Origin: Candidatus Atribacteria bacterium
GTDB lineage: Bacteria; Atribacterota; Phoenicimicrobiia; Phoenicimicrobiales; Stramentimicrobiaceae
Length of the DNA stretch: 12,672 bases
Assembly (NCBI GenBank): GCA_016934875.1
Contig: JAFGSC010000149.1
Span: 1-12,672, forward strand
Direction: 5' to 3'
Part shown: positions 7,166-12,672 of the stretch, piece by piece
Layout: the number at the start of each line of letters is the position of its first letter
How positions within the stretch are numbered: position 1 is the stretch's first letter
Position numbers and translations under genes: made by a program
Notes under the pieces: generated by a model
Seen by the model: the letters and a program-made list of their open reading frames with translations, nothing else
Told to the model about the DNA's origin: nothing
The model's database searches: none

Positions 7166-7289
7166 GTTAATCATACCTATAATAGAACAGTTATTTTTAT
7201 TCCCATTAATCTTAATGCTAAATATCCTTGAGTTTCCATAAACTTATCTACGATTACAAGCAAATCCTTTTATTTTATAAGTTTGTCAA
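7130..7289 (-). ncRNA. Candidate small RNA or attenuator leader upstream of spoVG
   Basis: A promoter-like site at 7319-7290 and the terminator at 7165-7130 bracket a transcript of about 150 bases with no SD-led ORF. It has potential structure: AAACTTAT (7284-7277) with ATAAGTTT (7247-7240), enclosing GATT/AATC; CATTAA/TTAATG with a two-base loop; and CTGTT/AACAG just before the terminator. A 20-codon ORF (7239-7177) has no SD. I do not recognise a known riboswitch or 6S RNA. Whether it is independent or a leader of spoVG is undecided. Confidence 0.35.
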
Positions 7290-7319
7290 ATTTTAGCATG
7301 TAAAATACGTATTTGTCAA
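7290..7319 (-). promoter_or_regulatory. Promoter-like site upstream of the candidate small RNA
   Basis: A perfect TTGACA (7319-7314) and TAAAAT (7295-7290) are separated by 18 bases on the minus strand. The -10 is preceded by GC, as in the spoVG promoter (GCTAAAAT in both). A second TTTGACAAA copy overlaps the downstream edge of the -10 box. Confidence 0.5.
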
Positions 7320-7451
7320 AAATTTTAAATTCGCATTGGGTCATGAATATCTTTAATTGAGTAAAATCATAGAATCACCACTTTTAAAAGTGCAATTTTT
7401 ACATGATTTAAAAACAAATCTTGATAGCATGTGCTTCTTTGCTTATTATTT

Positions 7452-7607
7452 CTATATCTTTTCTTTTGCATCTTTTGGAAATGGGTCATCTTGAATGAAT
7501 CGTGCCTTTTTTTTCTTCTCAACATTCAAAAATTCTTTAAACGCAGTCCATACTCTGCAAGCAACATTAATGAATATTTTTTTTGATTTCCCTGGTAAGA
7601 AGAGCAA
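7452..7607 (-). CDS. Unrecognised 51-codon ORF overlapping the 3' end of rsmA
   Basis: In the frame one base off rsmA, a TTG at 7607 opens 51 codons that end in TAG at 7452. The last 38 codons lie beyond the rsmA stop. The part outside rsmA includes WTAFKEFLNVEKKKKARF and then a stretch ending DDPFPKDAKEKI, with codon choice not unlike the neighbours. The TTG has AGAGG only three bases upstream, which is too close, so initiation is doubtful. It could be a small protein, a remnant of a gene once placed after rsmA, or chance. Confidence 0.2.
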   Translation of the reverse strand: MLFLPGKSKKIFINVACRVWTAFKEFLNVEKKKKARFIQDDPFPKDAKEKI

Positions 7608-8460
7608 ATTCCTCTAAACTAAAATTTTCCCCTCTCCGATTTAAGGGTATGCCTATTTCTTCCAGCAATTTACCTAATTTATTTTTATTCAGTTTATCTC
7701 CAAAGAAAAGCTTTAGGGTATTCCAGATATTTTTTCTACGATGCTGAAAAACTGCATGAACTAAATCAAAAAATAATGCCTCATCTTCAACCCGGATATT
7801 TGGCTTACCCGAAAATTTAAAGCGAATAATCATTGAATCGACATCAGGTCTTGGATAGAATACGTCTGGTCTGACAAGATGAATTTTCTCTGCAAAAGAA
7901 TAATATTTTGACACAATGGAGATTAAGCCATAGTCCTGATCACCGGGCTGAGCTAAAATCCTTTCTCCTACTTCTTTTTGAACCATGACAACCGCTAATT
8001 TAAAATATTCATGCATTTCCATTATTTTTTTTAAAAGAGGAAATGAAATGGAATAAGGTAAATTCCCGACCAGTTTTTCTATCATAAAACCTTCATCTTT
8101 TTTCTGTTTGAGAAAACCAACCCAATCAAAGTCTAAAATATCTTGATATAGAATGGTAACCTTATTCTGATAGGTAGATAGAATATCTTCTAATACCGGC
8201 TTAAAGTGTATATCTCTCTCAATAGAAAAAACGTGTCGAAACATAGGGACCAGAGATAAAGTCAAGCCTCCCAAACCGGTACCAATTTCAAATATTGCTT
8301 CATCACTATTAGGATTTAAGGCGTTAACCATGATGATATGAATATTTTTATCAATGAGAAAATTCTGTCCATACTTTTTTTGGGGATAAATTTGATATTT
8401 CTTTAAATACTCTATGGACTTTCTTAAAGAAAGGGAGGTGATAGAGTAAAAAGACTTCAT
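7567..8460 (-). CDS. rsmA: 16S rRNA (adenine(1518)-N6/adenine(1519)-N6)-dimethyltransferase
   Basis: RsmA (KsgA) uses S-adenosylmethionine to dimethylate two adjacent adenines in helix 45 of 16S rRNA during small-subunit assembly. I start it at ATG 8460 (297 residues, near the 290 of Bacillus) because AAGGGA lies six bases upstream and the family homology begins shortly after. An upstream TTTG-type start at 8535 adds 25 atypical residues. Motifs are KKYGQNFLID (28-37), the SAM loop FEIGTGLGGLTLSL (57-70), acidic SIERD (79-83), the catalytic VGNLPYSIS (131-139), VFYPRPDVDS (200-209) and FQHRRKNIWNTLK (238-250). tRNA-Thr lies 174 bases upstream. In Bacillota rsmA lies a few genes before spoVG, as here. 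Confidence 0.95.
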   Translation of the reverse strand: MKSFYSITSLSLRKSIEYLKKYQIYPQKKYGQNFLIDKNIHIIMVNALNPNSDEAIFEIGTGLGGLTLSLVPMFRHVFSIERDIHFKPVLEDILSTYQNKVTILYQDILDFDWVGFLKQKKDEGFMIEKLVGNLPYSISFPLLKKIMEMHEYFKLAVVMVQKEVGERILAQPGDQDYGLISIVSKYYSFAEKIHLVRPDVFYPRPDVDSMIIRFKFSGKPNIRVEDEALFFDLVHAVFQHRRKNIWNTLKLFFGDKLNKNKLGKLLEEIGIPLNRRGENFSLEEFALLTREIKKNIH

Positions 8461-8634
8461 TGGGATTCCCTTCAAGAACATTAGCTCAGCAATCAAATAG
8501 GTACAAAGACAAGCATATCTCTCTTTCAGAAACAACGTATTTCTGAAAAAATGTTCGTTTGAAAAAATATTTCTAATTTTCTTATTCTAAAAAAACAGCA
8601 CAATCTTCAACTAACTTTACAATTGAGAATATAA

Positions 8635-8710
8635 TGGAGCCGGTGATCTGAGTTGAACAGACAACCTACGGATTACGATTCCGTTGCTCTGCCAATTGAG
8701 CTACACCGGC
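8635..8710 (-). tRNA. tRNA-Thr (anticodon CGU)
   Basis: 76 bases with encoded CCA. Acceptor GCCGGTG pairs with CACCGGC, discriminator T. The anticodon stem ACGGA/TCCGT holds loop ATCGTAA, giving CGU. The T arm GTCTG-TTCAACT-CAGAT closes with one G.U pair. It is separated from tRNA-Val by a 211-base spacer with a hairpin, so it may have its own promoter; I found none that convinces. Confidence 0.95.
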
Positions 8711-8801
8711 ATCTTTAGTGTATTCAAGTTCAACTTTCTTGAAATTTTTTATTCCATGCTAAAGATCTTTTTAAAAAATCGTCCGATAAATAAAATGAAA
8801 T

Positions 8802-8830
8802 ATAGTCAGAAAATACAATCTCCTGACTAT
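8802..8830 (-). terminator. Possible terminator between tRNA-Val and tRNA-Thr
   Basis: A perfect 8-bp inverted repeat, ATAGTCAG/CTGACTAT, with a 13-base loop. It is followed on the minus strand by ATTTCATTTTATTT. The AT-rich stem and interrupted U tract make it a weak terminator. It lies about 90 bases after tRNA-Val and could end the Lys-Glu-Val transcript. Confidence 0.4.
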
Positions 8831-8921
8831 TAAACTAAAAACTCTTGATTTGGGTGTTTCCATGCAGGCATTAGAAACAGAAAACTATAAAATATTTTTC
8901 TTTCTTCATGCTAATAAATAA

Positions 8922-8997
8922 TGGTAGGCGGAACAGGACTTGAACCTGTGACCCCCTACATGTGAAGCAGGTGCTCTGCCGACTGAGCTATCCGCCC
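8922..8997 (-). tRNA. tRNA-Val (anticodon CAC)
   Basis: 76 bases with encoded CCA. Acceptor GGGCGGA pairs with TCCGCCT (one G.U), discriminator A. Anticodon stem CCTGC/GTAGG with loop TTCACAT gives CAC. T arm ACAGG-TTCAAGT-CCTGT is canonical. It lies 21 bases after tRNA-Glu. Confidence 0.96.
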
Positions 8998-9018
8998 AAT
9001 ACCATTTTTTATCGTAGA

Positions 9019-9094
9019 TGGTGCCTCCAAGGGGATTTGAACCCCTGTCGCCGCCGTGAAAGGGCGGTGTCCTAAACCCCTAGACGATGGAGGC
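9019..9094 (-). tRNA. tRNA-Glu (anticodon UUC)
   Basis: 76 bases with encoded CCA. Acceptor GCCTCCA pairs with TGGAGGC, discriminator A. Anticodon stem CCGCC/GGCGG with loop CTTTCAC gives UUC. T arm AGGGG-TTCAAAT-CCCCT is canonical. It lies 11 bases after tRNA-Lys, so both are on one transcript. Confidence 0.97.
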
Positions 9095-9105
9095 AAAATT
9101 ATCCC

Positions 9106-9181
9106 TGGTGGGCCGTGCAGGCCTCGAACCTGCGACCCTCTGATTAAGAGTCAGATGCTCTGCCTACTGAGCTAACGGCCC
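9106..9181 (-). tRNA. tRNA-Lys (anticodon CUU)
   Basis: 76 bases with encoded CCA. Acceptor GGGCCGT pairs with ACGGCCC, discriminator A. Anticodon stem TCTGA/TCAGA with loop CTCTTAA gives CUU. T arm GCAGG-TTCGAGG-CCTGC. First gene of the tRNA cluster, about 45 bases after the predicted transcription start. Confidence 0.97.
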
Positions 9182-9225
9182 GCAACAACGGCTCTATTTC
9201 ACTATTTGCTTTTTAATGCCTTACA

Positions 9226-9254
9226 ATGTTACTATATTTCGATTCAAGTGTCAA
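9226..9254 (-). promoter_or_regulatory. Promoter of the tRNA-Lys-Glu-Val cluster
   Basis: A perfect TTGACA (9254-9249) and TAACAT (9231-9226) are separated by exactly 17 bases on the minus strand, in the gap between the antiporter stop and tRNA-Lys. It is the strongest sigma-70/sigma-A type site in the window and suits a highly expressed tRNA operon. Confidence 0.75.
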
Positions 9255-9279
9255 TGGAAATTAAAGAAAAAATGATGAT

Positions 9280-10434
9280 CTATATTCGTTCCTTTTTATT
9301 AAGGTATTTAATAGAAAGTGTTAGCAACGTAGGTGTTAAAAGTGTCGTTAACATCGCCATGGCAATGACCGTCGATGCAATACTGGGTGTCACAATATGA
9401 TATTTCAAACCGATATTTGCTAATATTAAGGCTACTTCTGCCCGAGGTACCGTTGCAATTCCAACTGCCAGGGATTCCTTTTTGGTAAAACCACAAAGAA
9501 AGGCACCGGTGCCGCAGCCAATAATTTTTCCTAAGACCGCTACCAAAATAATCATGAATGCAAAAAATCCAATCGAGGAAAACGTAGCTAAATTAAATTG
9601 CATGCCCATGGTTACAAAAAATATCGGTATAAAAAAAGAATGCCCTATCAGAGAAACACTTTCGAATGCTTCCTTGGCAATGCTGGTTTGCCCTAAAATC
9701 AACCCGGCCATAAAAATCCCGGTAATCAAAGAAAGACCTATATCTTCGGCAATAATCGCAAAAATTAATCCAATGATCAGGATGGGTAACAAAGTTTGAT
9801 GATTATCCACTTGATTGAAGATAAAAGACCTTGACACCATCTGAAAAAATTTTATCGCAATCGTCATGGACAACAAGATAAAAGCAACCGTGAGAATAAT
9901 ATTGACCATTAAATTCATCACTTCCATATTTCCAGTAACAGCTAAACCAACAACGCTACCCATGGCAATAATTCCAATCACATCATCAATAATTGCGGAA
10001 CCAATGATTAAAGTTCCGAGTTTCATTCCAATCATTCCCATTTCGGTCAATACCTGACTGCTAATTCCTATCGAAGTTGCCGTCAGAGCAGTACCAACAA
10101 AAATAGAGGTTAAATAGGAGTAACCAAAAAAGTGTGACGTTAGGAAGCCAAACAGGAAAGGTATGATTACACCCATAAAAGCAACAATGAATGACTTTTT
10201 TCCTAATTCCTTTAGCTCATTCAAGTTCACAGCTAAGCCAGTAGAAAAAAGCAATAATAGGACCCCCATGTCGGCAATGTTCCTTATCGTTTCACTGATT
10301 TCAACGATCTTTGTAGTACCCAGAACTAAACCCACAATTAAGTCGGCAAGCACCATCGGTTGTTTAAATTTTCTTGCCAGCAATCTACCTATAAAAGCTG
10401 TGATTAAAATAATTAATAAATCCGTAATAAACAA
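9280..10434 (-). CDS. CPA2-family Na+/H+ (or K+/H+) antiporter
   Basis: This is an integral membrane cation/proton exchanger of the monovalent cation:proton antiporter-2 family (Pfam Na_H_Exchanger). Its 384 residues are almost entirely hydrophobic, with about 12 likely membrane segments. Family landmarks are the N-terminal KFKQPMVLADLIVGLVLG (22-39), the unwound-helix stretch TALTATSIGISSQVL (115-129), the ion-binding pair Asp150-Asp151 in SAIIDDVIGII (146-156), FFIPIFFVTMGM (267-278) and ATVPRAEVALILANIGL (327-343) with Arg331. There is no C-terminal TrkA-N/C regulatory domain, so it resembles GerN/NapA-type more than KefB/KefC. The start is TTG at 10434 with AGGG seven bases upstream. Ion specificity cannot be read from the sequence. 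It appears to be a single-gene unit. Confidence 0.88.
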   Translation of the reverse strand: MFITDLLIILITAFIGRLLARKFKQPMVLADLIVGLVLGTTKIVEISETIRNIADMGVLLLLFSTGLAVNLNELKELGKKSFIVAFMGVIIPFLFGFLTSHFFGYSYLTSIFVGTALTATSIGISSQVLTEMGMIGMKLGTLIIGSAIIDDVIGIIAMGSVVGLAVTGNMEVMNLMVNIILTVAFILLSMTIAIKFFQMVSRSFIFNQVDNHQTLLPILIIGLIFAIIAEDIGLSLITGIFMAGLILGQTSIAKEAFESVSLIGHSFFIPIFFVTMGMQFNLATFSSIGFFAFMIILVAVLGKIIGCGTGAFLCGFTKKESLAVGIATVPRAEVALILANIGLKYHIVTPSIASTVIAMAMLTTLLTPTLLTLSIKYLNKKERI

Positions 10435-10462
10435 TTTAAATCCCTACTTTTTATAAATATGC

Positions 10463-10492
10463 AATATACCACTTACCTAGTCTATCGTTTAA
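10463..10492 (-). promoter_or_regulatory. Possible extended -10 promoter of the antiporter gene
   Basis: On the minus strand TGGTATATT gives an extended -10 (TATATT at 10468-10463), with TTAAAC 18 bases upstream (10492-10487). The leader would be about 20 bases. The -35 match is poor. Confidence 0.35.
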
Positions 10493-10506
10493 ATCATTAA
10501 AAATTT

Positions 10507-10746
10507 TTAATACAGTAGAAATAAATGAAATTTAGTTTTATAGAATATATCGTAGATTAAATTTAAATATTGAAAAACATACAAGGCAGATATAAATTCT
10601 ACTTCGATATTCGATTCTAAATATCCTGAATCCAAATGGCTATATAAAAGTCTTTTTACAAAAACGACTGATCCTGTCTCTGTAATTTCCTTCAAATAAT
10701 CTCTGTTGAAACGGTATACGTAATATGGGGTATGCTATATACTCAT
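10507..10746 (-). pseudogene. Probable gene remnant after dnaB (in-frame TAG at codon 4)
   Basis: ATG at 10746, three bases after the dnaB stop, is followed by AGT ATA TAG. After the TAG the same frame stays open for 75 codons to TAA at 10507. The first part reads YYVYRFNRDYLKEI, then FVKRLLYSHLDSGYLESN and IEVEFISALYVFQYLNLIYD, which looks like genuine protein with amphipathic helices. It ends in a low-complexity hydrophobic run. A GAGGAG SD within the dnaB end lies 12 bases before the ATG. The only alternative start is TTG at 10695, with no good SD, giving 62 residues. I do not recognise the family. The best reading is the 5' fragment of a decayed gene; a real small protein from the TTG is possible. 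Confidence 0.4.
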
Positions 10747-10749
10747 TGA

Positions 10750-12087
10750 TTATTCCATCTCCTCATTAATTCTGGCTAGATTCTCAAAACGCGTATATTC
10801 CTTGAGGAAGGCTAACTCCAGGGTGCCAGTAGGACCGTTTCTTTGTTTGCTCACAATTACTTCGGCAATTCCTTTTTTAGCACTTTTTGGTTTGTAGTAA
10901 TCTTCTCGAAATAGAAAAACCACAACATCAGCATCCTGCTCGATCGCCCCACTCTCTCTCAAATCAGAAAGCCGAGGGCGCTGGATAGAGCGTTGCTCAA
11001 CTGCCCGGGAAAGTTGGGATACTGCTACAACAGGCACATTCAATTCTCTGGCTAAACCCTTTAATGAACGTGATATTTGTGATATCTCCTGCTGACGATT
11101 TTCAACTTTTGATCCGGTTTGAACCAATTGGAGATAATCAATCAAAATTAATCCCAGGTCATACCTTGCTTTCAACCTTCTCGTTTTCGCTTTAATCTCC
11201 AATGGAGATATACCGGCGGTGTCATCAATAAAAATAGGTGCGGCTGATAATCGGCCAGCTGCCATCGATAATTTTGGCCAATCTTCTTCCGACATCGTTC
11301 CCCGTCGCAATGCATGCGTATCAATCCGTGCTTCAGAACAAAGCATTCTTTGAACAATCTGAGCTTTAGACATTTCAAGACTAAAAATTGCAACCGGAAT
11401 TTTATGCTGCATTGCAGCATGCTGGGCTATATTCAAACAAAAAGCCGTTTTACCCATGGAAGGTCTGCCGGCTACCACGATAAGCTCTGAAGGCTGAAAA
11501 CCTGTTGTGATCTCATCAAATTCTATAAAACCACTGGGAACACCGGTGATAAAATTGCTTCGATGGTATAGATCTTCAATCTTCTCAAAACTCTCGGTCA
11601 GTAAATCTTTGATGGGACTAAAAGAACGCTCTATTTTCTGTTGAGATACATCAAAAATAAGATTTTCTGCCTTATCAAGCAAAACCCTTGCATCTTCTTG
11701 TTCCTCATAGCCCATCGTGACAATTTGGGTCGCATGATTGATCAGCTTTCTCAGAATTGCCTTTTCTTCCACAATTTTAGCGTAATACATTACATTGGCA
11801 GCTGTAGGAACACTATTCATCAGGGTGGTGAGATAGGATACCCCTCCTATTTCTTCCAACTGTTTTCTTTTTGTTAATTCTTCTGTTAAAGTGACAAGGT
11901 CGACTGCTTGATTTTTTTCAAATAAATCCAAATCACACTGGTAAATCATCTGATGAGCACTGCGATAAAAATCTTCGGATCGGAGAATCTCGATGCAGCT
12001 TAAAATGGATTCCTTTTCAAGCATAATCGATCCTAAAACAGCCTGTTCAGCACTTACATTCTGAGGTATATTTCTGGTTAATTCCAT
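10750..12087 (-). CDS. dnaB: Replicative DNA helicase DnaB
   Basis: DnaB is the hexameric 5'-3' helicase that unwinds DNA at the replication fork and recruits primase (called DnaC in Bacillus). The 445 residues match the family. The N-terminal helical domain (about 5-105) contains NVSAEQAVLGSIMLEKES (10-27). The RecA-like motor (about 175-440) contains Walker A GRPSMGKT (207-214), catalytic Glu in FSLEMS (235-240), Walker B LILIDYLQL (313-321), VSQLSRAVEQR (356-366), DLRESGAIEQDAD (375-387) and VSKQRNGPTG (412-421), which holds the finger residues. No intein interrupts the motor. The ATG at 12087 has AGAGGTG four bases upstream. It follows rplI by 51 bases, the common rplI-dnaB pairing, so the two are probably co-transcribed. 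Confidence 0.98.
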   Translation of the reverse strand: MELTRNIPQNVSAEQAVLGSIMLEKESILSCIEILRSEDFYRSAHQMIYQCDLDLFEKNQAVDLVTLTEELTKRKQLEEIGGVSYLTTLMNSVPTAANVMYYAKIVEEKAILRKLINHATQIVTMGYEEQEDARVLLDKAENLIFDVSQQKIERSFSPIKDLLTESFEKIEDLYHRSNFITGVPSGFIEFDEITTGFQPSELIVVAGRPSMGKTAFCLNIAQHAAMQHKIPVAIFSLEMSKAQIVQRMLCSEARIDTHALRRGTMSEEDWPKLSMAAGRLSAAPIFIDDTAGISPLEIKAKTRRLKARYDLGLILIDYLQLVQTGSKVENRQQEISQISRSLKGLARELNVPVVAVSQLSRAVEQRSIQRPRLSDLRESGAIEQDADVVVFLFREDYYKPKSAKKGIAEVIVSKQRNGPTGTLELAFLKEYTRFENLARINEEME

Positions 12088-12138
12088 TTTTCACCTCTTT
12101 ATCCTAATACAGGTTGTACCAAATCAAACTGTAAAAGT

Positions 12139-12654
12139 TTACTTCTTTTCCTGTACTTCCTCGTCCCCCGAAGTCTGATCTGCTTCACTTTGATTCTCTT
12201 TTTTTTCTTCTTCGGGAATGATGCTCACATTCAGCGTGGCACTGACTTCTTTATATAAATGGACGTTTACTTGGTAAGCGCCAATTTTCTTCAAAGCATC
12301 ATGGTATTCAATTTTCTTTCGATCAATTTCTATCTGATGGTTTTCTTTTAGAAATTCTGCAATATCCTTATGGGTTATAGACCCAAATAATTTCCCATCT
12401 TTTCCCGCTTTTGCCTTGAAGGTTAAATGAATAGCACTGAGTTTTTCCGCTAATTCTTTTGCTTCCACGAATTCACGATTTCTTTTTTCCAATGCCTTTT
12501 TCTTAAGATGCTCAATAGCCTTTAGATTACCCCTGGTATTTTCAATGGCTAATTCTCTTGGAAACAAGTAATTTCTGGCATAGCCCCTGCTAACCTCGAC
12601 AACATCTCCTACATATCCCATACTTTCAATATTTTCCTTTAGTATAACTTTCAT
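12139..12654 (-). CDS. rplI: 50S ribosomal protein L9
   Basis: L9 binds 23S rRNA near the base of the L1 stalk and helps keep the reading frame. I start it at ATG 12654, giving 171 residues; the ATG at 12669 lies on top of the SD (GGAGGT at 12667-12662), which sits eight bases before the chosen start. The N-terminal domain shows MKVILKENIESMGYVGDVVE (1-20) and SRGYARNYLFPRELA (22-36). A long charged helix follows (about 42-75). The C-terminal domain (about 76-146) includes KAGKDGKLFGSITHKDIAE (82-100) and ends near VSIIPEE. About 22 extra acidic residues (150-171) extend beyond the usual 147-150. It heads the rplI-dnaB unit; its promoter lies beyond the right edge. Confidence 0.96.
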   Translation of the reverse strand: MKVILKENIESMGYVGDVVEVSRGYARNYLFPRELAIENTRGNLKAIEHLKKKALEKRNREFVEAKELAEKLSAIHLTFKAKAGKDGKLFGSITHKDIAEFLKENHQIEIDRKKIEYHDALKKIGAYQVNVHLYKEVSATLNVSIIPEEEKKENQSEADQTSGDEEVQEKK

Positions 12655-12661
12655 GGTATGT

Positions 12662-12667
12662 ACCTCC
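12662..12667 (-). promoter_or_regulatory. Shine-Dalgarno site deciding the rplI start
   Basis: GGAGGT on the minus strand lies eight bases before ATG 12654. An upstream in-frame ATG (12669) overlaps this SD and would add five atypical residues (MEVHT), so it is not the start. Confidence 0.85.
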
Positions 12668-12672
12668 ATATA

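Larger units (their letters stand above)
6891..7566. other. 676-base gap between rsmA and spoVG without a recognised gene
   Basis: No ORF of convincing length or family is seen on either strand. The stretch is very AT-rich and contains, in minus-strand order: the tail of a 51-codon ORF starting inside rsmA; a promoter-like site (7319-7290); an intrinsic terminator (7165-7130); a perfect SD followed by ATG-TAG (7042-7021); a 13-codon ORF (7017-6976); and a second promoter directly before spoVG. In Bacillus this position holds veg, sspF, ispE, purR and yabJ; none is recognisable here. The layout suggests a regulated leader and/or a small RNA. Confidence 0.7.
10435..10749. other. 315-base gap between dnaB and the antiporter
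   Basis: It holds a coding-looking fragment with an early stop (10746-10507) and a possible antiporter promoter (10463-10492). I see no terminator hairpin for dnaB here. Confidence 0.6.

Noticed and set aside
7177..7239. 20-codon ORF within the candidate small RNA
   Set aside because: No SD upstream and no recognised sequence; kept only as a remark under the RNA.
8723..8743. Plus-strand hairpin TTCAAG/CTTGAA followed by ATTTTTT, resembling a terminator
   Set aside because: No plus-strand gene precedes it and the stem is only six AT-rich pairs.
9482..10456. Several plus-strand ORFs of 60-105 codons opposite the antiporter gene
   Set aside because: They are antisense shadows of a clear membrane protein gene, with low-complexity Pro/Ile/Lys-rich translations and no SD.
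10735..10737. TAG read through as pyrrolysine or another amino acid
   Set aside because: No pyl genes or recoding signal are seen; a decayed gene or sequence error is simpler.
10750..12087. Intein in dnaB, a frequent site for them
   Set aside because: The product is of normal length and the Walker A and later motifs are uninterrupted.

Overview
The window comes from a low-GC bacterium. Every protein gene and every tRNA I can support lies on the minus strand, so biological order runs from the right edge to the left. The order rsmA, spoVG, glmU, prs, rplY/ctc, pth, mfd is the one known from Bacillota such as Bacillus and Clostridium, and rplI-dnaB is also a familiar pair there. The organism is therefore a Bacillota member or a lineage with the same gene order (Atribacterota would fit); the sequence alone does not decide this. 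Start codons are mixed: TTG for pth, prs and the antiporter, GTG for spoVG. Several starts are set by clear Shine-Dalgarno (SD) sequences.

Right end (12654 down to 9280): rplI (ribosomal protein L9) and dnaB (replicative helicase) form a tight pair. A 315-base stretch after dnaB holds a coding-looking fragment with a stop at codon 4, probably a gene remnant, and a possible promoter for the next gene, a CPA2-type Na+/H+ antiporter.

Middle (9254 to 8635): a strong TTGACA promoter drives tRNA-Lys(CUU), tRNA-Glu(UUC) and tRNA-Val(CAC). A 211-base spacer containing a hairpin follows, then tRNA-Thr(CGU). rsmA (KsgA, 16S rRNA dimethyltransferase) comes next.

Regulatory gap (7566 to 6891): 676 bases lie between rsmA and spoVG, where Bacillus carries veg, ispE and purR. 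The gap holds a promoter-like site followed about 120 bases later by a textbook intrinsic terminator, which is a candidate small RNA or attenuated leader. It also holds a perfect SD followed by ATG-TAG, very short ORFs, and a second promoter directly before spoVG. This is the least explained part of the window.

Left part (6890 to 1): spoVG, a promoter-like site and long hairpin, tRNA-Gln(UUG), then glmU, prs, rplY, pth, pfkA and the N-terminal part of mfd, which runs off the left edge. glmU makes UDP-GlcNAc for the cell wall, prs makes PRPP, rplY and pth serve translation, pfkA commits glycolysis, and mfd couples transcription to repair. pfkA sits between pth and mfd, which differs from Bacillus. 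An intrinsic terminator separates pfkA from mfd.

I see no mobile element, CRISPR array, integrase or toxin-antitoxin pair. The window is essentially a core housekeeping region.
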